DNA from: Planctomycetaceae bacterium
GTDB taxonomy: Bacteria; Planctomycetota; Planctomycetia; Pirellulales; Thermoguttaceae
Length of the DNA stretch: 6,135 nucleotides
Direction: 5' to 3'
Assembly: GCA_031266315.1 (NCBI GenBank)
Contig: JAISBG010000742.1
Span: forward strand, 1-6,135
Shown here: piece after piece, positions 1-5,819 of the stretch
Layout: the number at the start of each line of letters is the position of its first letter
Position numbering within the stretch: the stretch's first letter is position 1
Made by a program: the position numbers and the translations under genes
Notes under the pieces: generated by a model
Seen by the model: the letters and a program-made list of their open reading frames with translations, nothing else
What the model was told of the DNA's origin: nothing
Database searches by the model: none

Positions 1-27
1 AAATAATAGCGGCAACGGGTTAAAATC

Positions 28-108
28 CTGCCTTTCAGGCAGTGGTCTCTTTGGTTCACAGCCGCAGGTCGCTGACCTGCGGTTATGAAAATACTGCCTT
101 TCAGGCAG
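28..108. repeat. Composite hairpin repeat (REP-like), left copy
   Basis: Three perfect hairpins are packed in 81 bases. The outer two are identical 15-mers, CTGCCTTTCAGGCAG, at 28-42 and 94-108, each with a 6-bp stem and a TTC loop. Between them, 62-70 pairs with 74-82 (CCGCAGGTC / GACCTGCGG) around a GCT loop, and the right arm runs into TTA. A related pair of hairpins lies at 5841-5881, so this looks like a dispersed intergenic repeat family. Palindromic repeats of this kind are often transposed by REP-associated transposases, but none is present here. Confidence 0.75.
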
Positions 109-278
109 AGAAAAAAATATTACTGAATAGTTACAATCGGGGAATGGAAAATTTTGCATGAGAAAAATTCCATACTCCGATTTTCTTTTCAAAATTCTAG
201 GCAAAATTTCAATCAGAAGCCTGATTTTCACTTTCGTCTCCATTCCCTAATTTATACAAGAAAGAATTGGAAATATCG
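109..278. other. Non-coding AT-rich stretch with nested inverted repeats
   Basis: No convincing gene is visible. Several inverted repeats compete for the same bases: 138-149 with 168-179 (imperfect, 5 plus 6 bp), 140-147 with 240-247 (8 bp, perfect), 149-157 with 201-209 (9 bp, perfect) and 211-216 with 221-226 (6 bp, 4-nt loop). The motif GAATAGTTACAAT at 125-137 recurs with one change at 4802-4814. The stretch would be the 3' untranslated part of the small minus-strand transcript. Confidence 0.4.
204..226 (-). terminator. Weak possible terminator of the small minus-strand gene
   Basis: Read on the minus strand, AATCAG-GCTT-CTGATT forms a 6-bp stem with a tetraloop, followed by GAAATTTT. 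It lies about 53 bases after the stop of the 35-codon ORF. The stem has only two G/C pairs and the T-run is short, so it would be a poor intrinsic terminator. Confidence 0.22.
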
Positions 279-386
279 TCATGTCATAAGACGTAATGCC
301 AAAATACCAAAGGGAATAAGTAACATCCAACCAGCAGCCGTTGAAAGATGTGGACCTTTCCACCAATGTCGCCGTCGCCTGCTCAT
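279..386 (-). CDS. Small basic single-helix membrane peptide, 35 aa, unknown family
   Basis: This short ORF reads ATG at 386-384 to TGA at 281-279. The peptide starts MSRRRRHWWKGPH, strongly basic and tryptophan-containing, and continues with a hydrophobic stretch at residues 17-33 (AAGWMLLIPFGILALRLM). That predicts one membrane helix with the N-terminus inside. Three signals support expression: GGAG lies 6 bases before the ATG, a near-consensus promoter lies about 85 bases upstream, and an in-frame TAG 10 codons before the ATG shows it is not the tail of a longer gene. The large genes here have no such ribosome binding site. I do not recognise the family. Small respiratory-complex subunits and type I toxin peptides have similar size and topology, but nothing ties it to either. 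A chance ORF downstream of a non-coding RNA promoter remains possible. Confidence 0.5.
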   Translation of the reverse strand: MSRRRRHWWKGPHLSTAAGWMLLIPFGILALRLMT

Positions 387-392
387 AAGTTT

Positions 393-396
393 CTCC
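393..396 (-). promoter_or_regulatory. Shine-Dalgarno sequence of the 35-aa ORF
   Basis: GGAG on the minus strand is 6 bases from the ATG at 386-384. It stands out because the four large genes lack a clear Shine-Dalgarno sequence at normal spacing. Confidence 0.55.
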
Positions 397-470
397 AAAA
401 TAGTTTGTTTCTAAATAAGATTTGTGGAATTTTGTGGAATATAGCCTTCTCACCACAAACTTTTCGACAA

Positions 471-499
471 ATTATAATCACCCCGCCGACATTTGACAA
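471..499 (-). promoter_or_regulatory. Sigma-70-type promoter, minus strand
   Basis: On the minus strand, TTGTCA (499-494) and TATAAT (476-471) are separated by exactly 17 bases, matching 5/6 and 6/6 of the housekeeping consensus. Transcription would start near 464, giving a leader of about 78 bases before the 35-codon ORF. It is the best promoter match in the window. TGTGGAAT occurs three times nearby on the plus strand (423-430, 433-440, 534-541), flanking the promoter on both sides; this could be a binding site but is short. Confidence 0.65.
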
Positions 500-928
500 T
501 ACCCCAACCACAGTTTATTACAAAATACCCCTCTGTGGAATATCCGATCAAAAATTGGTCTAGAATAAATGGAATAAGTTGCCCAATAGTAATAATACTA
601 TGGTTACTATAGATTCGCGTTTTACGCAACTCCCGATTTGAACCAATGTTGCGTCATTTTGGTTTACCGGCTTTGGGGTTTAAAATTTGCTTTTGTGTCG
701 AACGGATTTATAATATTACGTCGGAATTGAATCTCAGTTTTTATGTAAATGGAAAAAAATTAAAAAAAAAATTAAAGAAAAATTAAAGAATGAAAAAAAA
801 CAAATGAAGTAAACATAAGTTGTTATTTTTCAATAGGTTATTTTATTTTTTTCCACTACAGATACCATGCCATTTCATCGTCCCAATAGTGTTTTTCGAG
901 GTGATATTTTCGATAAATTGATAAATTC
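500..928. other. Gene-free AT-rich intergenic stretch with A-tracts
   Basis: No supported gene. Around 586-610, ATAGTAA pairs with TTACTAT and ATAGT alternatively pairs with ACTAT. Around 750-800, repeated A-runs separated by TT or TTAAAG (longest run 10 A, 762-771) form an intrinsically bent or slippage-prone tract. A perfect TATAAT at 709-714 has only a poor -35 (TTGCTT, 687-692), so I do not call a promoter there. A 46-codon ORF at 646-786 ends inside the A-tract and lacks coding support. Confidence 0.5.
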
Positions 929-940
929 TTGACTAACCGA

Positions 941-968
941 TTGACTTTACCAGTATTCGAGATATACT
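941..968 (+). promoter_or_regulatory. Promoter of the first TetR-family gene
   Basis: TTGACT (941-946), 16 bases, then TATACT (963-968): 5/6 matches in each box. The start site would be near 975, leaving a leader of about 120 bases before the ATG at 1095. A second TTGACT lies at 929-934, 12 bases upstream of the first, making a direct repeat that could also be a protein-binding half-site. Confidence 0.55.
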
Positions 969-975
969 GTACTCT

Positions 976-990
976 GTTAGTATTATTAAC
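976..990. promoter_or_regulatory. Candidate TetR-type operator
   Basis: GTTAGTATTATTAAC is a 15-bp palindrome with six of seven symmetric pairs matching (mismatch 980/986). It sits directly on the predicted start site of the promoter at 941-968. TetR-family repressors commonly bind 15-20 bp palindromes overlapping their own promoter, so autorepression by the downstream gene is a reasonable inference. The sequence is AT-rich, which raises the chance of coincidence. Confidence 0.35.
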
Positions 991-1094
991 CTTTTCTAAT
1001 AAAAATTTTTTTTAATTTGGAAAAAATGATAAATTATTAAATTAAAACGACCATTTGACCAATATAATATTAATATACATTATAATGATCAACA

Positions 1095-1751
1095 ATGATA
1101 AATAAAAAAACACTTAGCACTCGACAAACCATTTTAGATGTCGCCTGTAAACTTTTCAGTAAGTTTGGCTATGACAATGTCACAACACGAATGCTTGCAG
1201 AAGAAGCCCATGTTAATCAGGGAAGTGTTCATTATCATTTTGGCACGAAAGAAAACCTGTACGTTGAAGTTTACAAATTAGCCAACGGTACCGCCGATGC
1301 ACTGGAGATCGAAACTCTCCTCGCCGAAGAACCAAACCTGCTCGAAACACCTGAAGGAAAAAGTTATGCGATTTATCGGATTGTCTCTGATTGGTTTCAC
1401 CGGCATTTTTATGTGGCTGAAGAATGGAAACCGACACTCATTTACAACGAACTGTTTAGACCCTCGCCAATTTATGACCGCCTTGTTGAAGAAGTTTTTA
1501 AACCGGAAACAACAAGCAGATTGCGATTGTATTCCATGATTGCTCCCGATGCTACCGACGGTGAAGCCTATGCTTGGGTTCACTATCCTGATTCGCAAGC
1601 GGTGTATTACTGGCTCACCAAAAAAAATATCATACGTTATTATGGCGAACGGTTTTTTGAAGACAATAAATATTTCCTTATGAAGTTTACTATCCGAAAT
1701 ATGCTTCTCGCACTTGATTTGCCCATACTCCAAATATTGAAATATAAGTAG
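1095..1751 (+). CDS. TetR/AcrR-family transcriptional regulator, CecR-like (copy 1)
   Basis: This 218-residue protein is a predicted dimeric DNA-binding repressor. Residues 9-56 form a typical TetR N-terminal domain: a first helix (TILDVACKLFSKFGY), then the helix-turn-helix with TTRMLAEEAHVNQGSVHYHF and the usual TKENLY end. The rest resembles the ligand-binding domain of CecR/YbiH (DUF1956), seen in ELFRPSPIYDRLVEEVFKP (119-137), which parallels the [20 protein letters not shown] segment of E. coli CecR as I remember it. Length is normal for the family. Start: ATG at 1095 places the usual short tail before helix 1; no clear Shine-Dalgarno is seen. The gene is followed 121 bp later by a paralogue. 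CecR regulators often control linked drug-efflux transporters, but none is here, so the target and ligand are unknown. Confidence 0.9.
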   Translation: MINKKTLSTRQTILDVACKLFSKFGYDNVTTRMLAEEAHVNQGSVHYHFGTKENLYVEVYKLANGTADALEIETLLAEEPNLLETPEGKSYAIYRIVSDWFHRHFYVAEEWKPTLIYNELFRPSPIYDRLVEEVFKPETTSRLRLYSMIAPDATDGEAYAWVHYPDSQAVYYWLTKKNIIRYYGERFFEDNKYFLMKFTIRNMLLALDLPILQILKYK

Positions 1752-1797
1752 TTAATCTTTTCGATTCGGCAGAGTTTAGGATTCAACAAAGAGATTG

Positions 1798-1833
1798 ACC
1801 AGTTTGAATGGTTGATAAAAAGTTGAAAATAAT
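1798..1833 (+). promoter_or_regulatory. Candidate promoter and operator of the second TetR-family gene
   Basis: TTGAAT (1804-1809), 18 bases, then AATAAT (1828-1833) match 4/6 and 5/6 of consensus, with a start near 1840. The imperfect palindrome ACCAGTTTGAATGGT (1798-1812, five of seven pairs) covers the -35 box and could be an operator. Its sequence is not the same as the palindrome at 976-990, so if both are real the two regulators would read different sites. The hexamer-plus-one TTGACCA (1795-1801) also occurs at 1055-1061 upstream of copy 1. Confidence 0.28.
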
Positions 1834-1872
1834 TAGAGAATATTGGATTTTATCATTTTTAATGTACTTAAA

Positions 1873-2508
1873 ATGACAGACACTCGTAAAACCCTATTGG
1901 ATGTTGCCTGTCGGCTTTTTGCTGAACATGGTTTTGATAAAGTTTCCACACGAATGATTGCTCAAGAAGCGAATGTCAATTTGGGAAGTATTCATTATCA
2001 CTTTGGCAGTAAGGAAGGGCTTTATTTCGAAGCATTTCTTATTGCCACTAATTCCGATTCTCCCTTGACAATTGAAAAACTTTTAGCAGTGGATCCGAAA
2101 TTATTGACCACTCCGGAAGGAAAAGCCTACGCGATTCACCGGCTGACTTATGATTATTATAACCGTCACTTTAATGTTCCCGAAAAATGGAAACGACAAT
2201 TGATTTTGAGGGAACTGTATAATCCGTCGCCGGTGTATCAAAAATATGTCGATGAAATACTAAAAATTGAATCCCAGAGAATGATTGACTTTTACTTTAT
2301 GCTTGCTCCCAACGCCTCCCTTGTTGATGCGTTTGTTTGGGCGCACTATCCAGATACTCAAGCTATTTATTATTTGAAAGCAGAAGCCCCCATCGCGGAA
2401 AATCGTGGAAAGGATTTCATAAAAAAATTAGACCGAAACATCATGAAATTTACCACACGAATGATGATTATGTCCTTAGATTTACCGATTCCCGATTTGT
2501 TAAAGTAA
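1873..2508 (+). CDS. TetR/AcrR-family transcriptional regulator, CecR-like (copy 2)
   Basis: This is a 211-residue paralogue of the preceding gene, about 45% identical over some 208 aligned residues by hand count. The TetR domain is at residues 4-51, with the recognition region VSTRMIAQEANVNLGSIHYHF. The CecR-like (DUF1956) domain follows, including ELYNPSPVYQKYVDEILK (114-131) and the shared AxxWxHYPDxQAxYY block at 153-167. The recognition helices are nearly the same (NVNLGSIHYHFG against HVNQGSVHYHFG), while residues 168-190 of the C-terminal part differ most. I prefer ATG at 1873, which matches the N-terminus of copy 1. A TTG at 1843 would add ten residues (MDFIIFNVLK) and has only a weak AGAG before it; it would also be almost leaderless from the predicted start site. 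No target gene is adjacent. Confidence 0.9.
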   Translation: MTDTRKTLLDVACRLFAEHGFDKVSTRMIAQEANVNLGSIHYHFGSKEGLYFEAFLIATNSDSPLTIEKLLAVDPKLLTTPEGKAYAIHRLTYDYYNRHFNVPEKWKRQLILRELYNPSPVYQKYVDEILKIESQRMIDFYFMLAPNASLVDAFVWAHYPDTQAIYYLKAEAPIAENRGKDFIKKLDRNIMKFTTRMMIMSLDLPIPDLLK

Positions 2509-2588
2509 TTGTTGTCCGAATAATTATTAAGGTAATTGTGAACGTATTTTATTGTTAAAATAATTGTGATTTTTATTAAGTATTCGTT
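2506..2588. repeat. Degenerate ~27-bp tandem repeat, three units
   Basis: TAATTGT begins three successive units at 2506, 2533 and 2561, spaced 27 and 28 bp. Units 2 and 3 share TAATTGTGA and a following TTTTATT; units 1 and 3 share TTATTAAG. The TAA stop of the second regulator is the first codon of unit 1. It may be an eroded duplication or a spaced array of binding half-sites. Low sequence complexity makes this tentative. Confidence 0.35.
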
Positions 2589-2916
2589 TTTTATTGTCCT
2601 TGAAAATTTGACCTGATCTTTTCCAAAGATTCAAGTGCAATTAGAGTGAATGTCGGCTTTTAAAAAGGATTGAATAAATTTCTTTTTTGTCTTGGAAATT
2701 TAAACAGACTTTTTAATTTTTTTTCGTGTTTTCTTTTCTTTTTCGTTATTTTGGCGTTACAAAAAGTTGTAAATGTATCGTAGTTGGTACGGACGATAGA
2801 TAATGGTTTATTCAAATTATAACAACAATCCGGTTTCGGGTCTTGTCAAGTTGTTTATTAGTTGTGAACCAAACCATCTTCAGAATAACGATGTTTTTTA
2901 CTGTACTCCTATTTGA
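2589..2916. other. AT-rich upstream region of the sigma factor gene
   Basis: No gene is visible. A hairpin ATCTTT-TCC-AAAGAT (2616-2630) is extended by CTTGA (2599-2603) pairing with TCAAG (2631-2635). Nearer the gene, concentric arms 2803-2809 / 2871-2877 (ATGGTTT / AAACCAT) and 2821-2826 / 2850-2855 (AACAAC / GTTGTT) suggest a folded mRNA leader. TATAAC at 2818-2823 is a fair -10 without a matching -35, and TTGTCA at 2843-2848 is a fair -35 without a matching -10. I therefore cannot place the promoter. No Shine-Dalgarno precedes the ATG at 2917. Confidence 0.4.
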
Positions 2917-4734
2917 ATGACAACTATGTTACTTACATTGAAACCTAAGAGGCCTGTGATGCGGCGTCATTACTTCCTTAGCGTTATTAAGGAATTAACA
3001 GAGCAACAGGTTCGTTATGCTCCCCGCGAGAAAAAAATTGAACAGAGCCGCCGTGCTGAAAAGCTTTATCAGGAAATCAACCGGAATGAAACTTATACGT
3101 ATCGTTTCATTTGTGCCGGAATCACTGATTTTCGTGCGGAAATGTATCAAGATGTTACGCTCGATGGAAAAAAGGTCAAACATGATCTTTTACTTTTTGT
3201 TGAAGACGTTTTTGACGCCGCCGATGTTTCGGTGGCGGAGGTCAATGAAAAAGTCTGGACAATTGAAGAACTCTGTAAACGGTTTAACGTTTCGAGCAAA
3301 ACAATTTCACGTTGGAGAAAGCAAGGGCTGGTAACGCGGCGATTTATTTTTGGAAAGAAAAAACGGGTTGGTTTTCTGCAAAGTTCCATTGACCATTTTC
3401 TCAAAAATGAAGCGAAACGTATTGAACGTGGTGAACGTTTTAGCCAGTTGACCGATCAGGAAAAACAATTTATCATCTCGTCGGCAAGGCGATTTGTCGG
3501 GACGTCGGTTTCTCCAACCGAAGTTGCCAAACGAATTGCCCGATACATGGGACGAAGTGTGGAAACGATTCGTTACACGCTGAAAACCTTTGACGAAAAC
3601 AATACCGATATTCCGCTTTTTCCTAATCGAAACACGCCTCTGGAAGACAATATCAAACTACAGATATTCGATGAATTTCGTCGAGGAATTTCTGTTGAAA
3701 AATTAGCCGGTGTTTATCATCGGACACGCGGCAGTATTTACCGAATTATCGGACAACTTCGTGCAAAACGTATTGACGAACTTGTTCTTGACTTTATTGA
3801 TAATTCGGAATTTTACAACATGACACCGGAAAGAGAAAGAATGATTCTGGGAGCCATGCCGGTCAATGAGTCGCAACATTTGTCTGGAAAGCGAATGTCT
3901 TCGGCTGCGCCGATTCCGTTTCCGGTTTTTGTTGAAGTATCGGACGATTTGGAAACTCCCACAAATTCTGTTTCAGAGCAAACGAATTCTTCCGGCGGAT
4001 TGAATTTACCGCCTTATCTTTCGGGACTGTACAAAATTCCACTTCTCAATGTGGAACAGGAAATACATTTGTTCCGTAAGATGAATTACTTGAAATTCAA
4101 AGCCGCGAAACTTCGGGAGCAACACGATCCTTTGCATCCTAAAATTCATTTGATGGCGAAAATTGAAGCGTTATATGACCAGGCGGTTGCAACAAAAAAT
4201 GAGATTGTTTCTGCGAATCTCCGTCTTGTTGTTTCGATTGCCAAGCGTCATATTGGTCCTTATTCCACCTTTTTTGATTTGATAAGCGATGGTAATTTTT
4301 CGTTACTTCGTGCGGTGGACAAGTTCGATTATGGTCGCGGAAATCGATTTAGTACGTATGCGACTTGGGCGGTTACCCGAAATTTTGCCAGAACAATTCC
4401 TGATGAAAAGAAACATCGGGATCGGTTCCATTTGAACGAAGAAGAGTTGCTTAGTTCCACAATTGATATGCGTGGAAATTTGCAACAAGAAGAAAAAGAT
4501 CAGTTCGAACGGCGTCAACAAATCGGGCATCTTCTCAACGAGTTGGATGAACGGGAACAAAAGATTATTATCAGCCGATTTGGAATTGGCAGTACGGAAG
4601 CACCGTTAACACTGAACGAAGTGGGAGCGGAGATAGGAGTTACCAAAGAGCGGGTTCGGCAAATCGAAGCGAGAGCTCTTGCCAAACTCCGAAAAGTTGC
4701 TGAAGAAGAAAATCTGGATATTCCGGGATTGTAA
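2917..4734 (+). CDS. Planctomycete-type sigma-70 family RNA polymerase sigma factor with N-terminal HTH domains
   Basis: This 605-residue protein would direct RNA polymerase to promoters. Residues 1-110 are a family-specific extension. At 114-160 is a MerR/excisionase-like helix-turn-helix (WTIEELCKRFNVSSKTISRW), followed by two more HTH-like units at about 182-225 and 243-290 (RRGISVEKLAGVYHRTRGSI). A low-complexity linker (315-362) leads to the sigma core: region 1.2 at 364-400, region 2 at 427-495 (SANLRLVVSIAKRH, DLISDGN, RFSTYATW) and region 4 at 539-592 (ELDEREQKIIISRFGIG, VTKERVRQIEARALAKLR). Region 3 is missing; only about 45 residues join regions 2 and 4. The start is the first ATG; M4 and M15 are alternatives. 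I recall close relatives across Planctomycetes. The N-terminal modules may bind DNA or restrain the sigma core; that part is inference. Confidence 0.93.
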   Translation: MTTMLLTLKPKRPVMRRHYFLSVIKELTEQQVRYAPREKKIEQSRRAEKLYQEINRNETYTYRFICAGITDFRAEMYQDVTLDGKKVKHDLLLFVEDVFDAADVSVAEVNEKVWTIEELCKRFNVSSKTISRWRKQGLVTRRFIFGKKKRVGFLQSSIDHFLKNEAKRIERGERFSQLTDQEKQFIISSARRFVGTSVSPTEVAKRIARYMGRSVETIRYTLKTFDENNTDIPLFPNRNTPLEDNIKLQIFDEFRRGISVEKLAGVYHRTRGSIYRIIGQLRAKRIDELVLDFIDNSEFYNMTPERERMILGAMPVNESQHLSGKRMSSAAPIPFPVFVEVSDDLETPTNSVSEQTNSSGGLNLPPYLSGLYKIPLLNVEQEIHLFRKMNYLKFKAAKLREQHDPLHPKIHLMAKIEALYDQAVATKNEIVSANLRLVVSIAKRHIGPYSTFFDLISDGNFSLLRAVDKFDYGRGNRFSTYATWAVTRNFARTIPDEKKHRDRFHLNEEELLSSTIDMRGNLQQEEKDQFERRQQIGHLLNELDEREQKIIISRFGIGSTEAPLTLNEVGAEIGVTKERVRQIEARALAKLRKVAEEENLDIPGL

Positions 4735-4750
4735 ATTTTCGCAACAACTC

Positions 4751-4829
4751 CCGTAACATTGTAACTGCTCGCGCATTACGGAAAATATAAACCGCAAACG
4801 TGAACAGTTACAATATTTTTGCCTGTTCA
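4751..4829. repeat. Overlapping inverted repeats with alternative folds; possible terminator or attenuator
   Basis: The main stem pairs 4758-4773 with 4799-4814 (14 of 16 bp, starting ATTGTAACTG / CAGTTACAAT, 25-base loop), followed by ATATTTTT. Two other stems exclude it: 4751-4756 with 4776-4781 (CCGTAA / TTACGG) and 4801-4807 with 4823-4829 (TGAACAG / CTGTTCA). The main stem plus T-run could end the sigma factor transcript; the alternative stems could prevent this. The right arm recurs at 125-137, so the element may instead be a dispersed repeat. Confidence 0.5.
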
Positions 4830-4848
4830 TAAATAATGACACTAAAAT
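4819..4848 (+). promoter_or_regulatory. Weak candidate promoter of the hydrolase gene
   Basis: TTGCCT (4819-4824), 18 bases, TAAAAT (4843-4848): 4/6 and 5/6 matches. The start would fall near 4855, only about nine bases before the ATG at 4864, giving an almost leaderless mRNA, in keeping with the absence of a Shine-Dalgarno sequence. Confidence 0.27.
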
Positions 4849-4863
4849 TATTTTTGCAACGCG

Positions 4864-5787
4864 ATGGCAACAACATTTTTATTGGCAATGTCAATAGTCG
4901 TTTCAGTAACTAATGACACAGACAACTGGCACGATGCCGGGCGTGATAGAACAATTCCTGTACGTTTTTTTATACCGGAGGCGGACTTGGCAAAACCGTA
5001 CCCGACGGTTTTATTATCGCACGGTCTTGGCGGGAGTCGGGACGGGTTTGGTTATCTTGGCAATGACTGGGCGAAACATGGTTATCTTGTTGTTGTCATG
5101 CAGCATCCGGGCAGTGATAGTACGTTGCGGACGGAACGGCGGAATGGCGAAACAATATTGCAGGCAATGACGCGGGCGGTCAACGCCCAAGAAGCCCAAC
5201 ATCGCGCGGACGATGTCCGGTTTGTCCTTGATGAATTGGAACGCCGTCATAAATCAGATGAAAAATTAGCGGGTAAAATTGATAAGAATCATATTGGGAT
5301 TGGCGGTCATTCTTTTGGTTCGCAAACGGTGTTTGCTGCAGTTGGTCGATTACCGTACAGGGCAGACCCGCGTATCAAAGCGGCAATAGTAATGAGTCCA
5401 AGTCCGCCGCAAAAAATTGATCCTGTTTTCGTACATAAAAATATCAAAACTCCAATATTACATTTAACCGGAACAAACGATAAAAGTCCGATTCAAAAGG
5501 ACTTCAAACCGGAAGATCGGCGGATTCCGTTTGATAGTGTTACGGGGACGGATCAATACCTTGTGATTTTCAAAGACGGTAATCATCTTCTTTTTTCCGG
5601 TCATCCGAGAATGTTCGGACTAACGGCGATGGAGAAAAAATGCCAACCAATCATTGCCGAAATCACCCGACATTTTCTTGACGCTTATCTCAAAGACAAT
5701 ATCGAAGCAAAAACATGGCTTCGTAAAAACGGTCTCACCGAAATAATGCACAATATTGGTCATGTCGAAATAAAACAACCGCGCTAG
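4864..5787 (+). CDS. Alpha/beta hydrolase (predicted dienelactone hydrolase / PAF-acetylhydrolase-like esterase)
   Basis: This 307-residue protein has a complete alpha/beta-hydrolase layout. The oxyanion-hole segment is SHGLGGSRDG at 52-61. The nucleophile elbow G-H-S-F-G at 148-152 makes Ser150 the nucleophile. Asp206 in LTGTND (201-206) is the likely acid and His241 in DGNH (238-241) the likely base. Together with the WHDAGRDRTIPVRFFIP opening strand (22-38) this resembles the chlorophyllase/PAF-acetylhydrolase/predicted dienelactone hydrolase group (COG4188-like), which cleaves esters; the substrate cannot be told. Residues 4-16 are hydrophobic but have no basic residue before them, so a secretion signal is doubtful. 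ATG at 4864 is the first possible start after an in-frame TAA at 4843. It lies 129 bp after the sigma factor gene; a functional link is not evident. Confidence 0.88.
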   Translation: MATTFLLAMSIVVSVTNDTDNWHDAGRDRTIPVRFFIPEADLAKPYPTVLLSHGLGGSRDGFGYLGNDWAKHGYLVVVMQHPGSDSTLRTERRNGETILQAMTRAVNAQEAQHRADDVRFVLDELERRHKSDEKLAGKIDKNHIGIGGHSFGSQTVFAAVGRLPYRADPRIKAAIVMSPSPPQKIDPVFVHKNIKTPILHLTGTNDKSPIQKDFKPEDRRIPFDSVTGTDQYLVIFKDGNHLLFSGHPRMFGLTAMEKKCQPIIAEITRHFLDAYLKDNIEAKTWLRKNGLTEIMHNIGHVEIKQPR

Positions 5788-5819
5788 ACCAAAAGTCGAT
5801 ATTAAAAAGGTTGTTGTTT

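Noticed and set aside
28..108. CRISPR-like array
   Set aside because: Only two identical short palindromes separated by another hairpin; no regular spacers and no cas genes.
154..414. 86-codon plus-strand open frame
   Set aside because: It lies antisense to the small peptide gene, crosses several hairpins, has no ribosome binding site and its product has no recognisable pattern.
247..456. 69-codon minus-strand open frame
   Set aside because: It covers the same bases as the 35-codon ORF in another frame. The shorter frame has the GGAG site, correct spacing and a membrane-helix pattern; this one has none of these.
348..563. 71-codon plus-strand open frame
   Set aside because: It runs antisense across the minus-strand promoter and has no coding features.
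646..786. 46-codon plus-strand open frame
   Set aside because: Its last third is lysine and leucine from the A-tract, there is no ribosome binding site and no good promoter.
750..800. Phase-variable homopolymer in a coding gene
   Set aside because: The A-runs lie in non-coding sequence about 300 bases from the next gene and 200 from its promoter, so slippage would not switch a reading frame.
1843..1872. Upstream TTG start for the second TetR-family gene
   Set aside because: It would add ten residues not present in the paralogue; ATG at 1873 gives matching N-termini. The upstream AGAG keeps it marginally possible.
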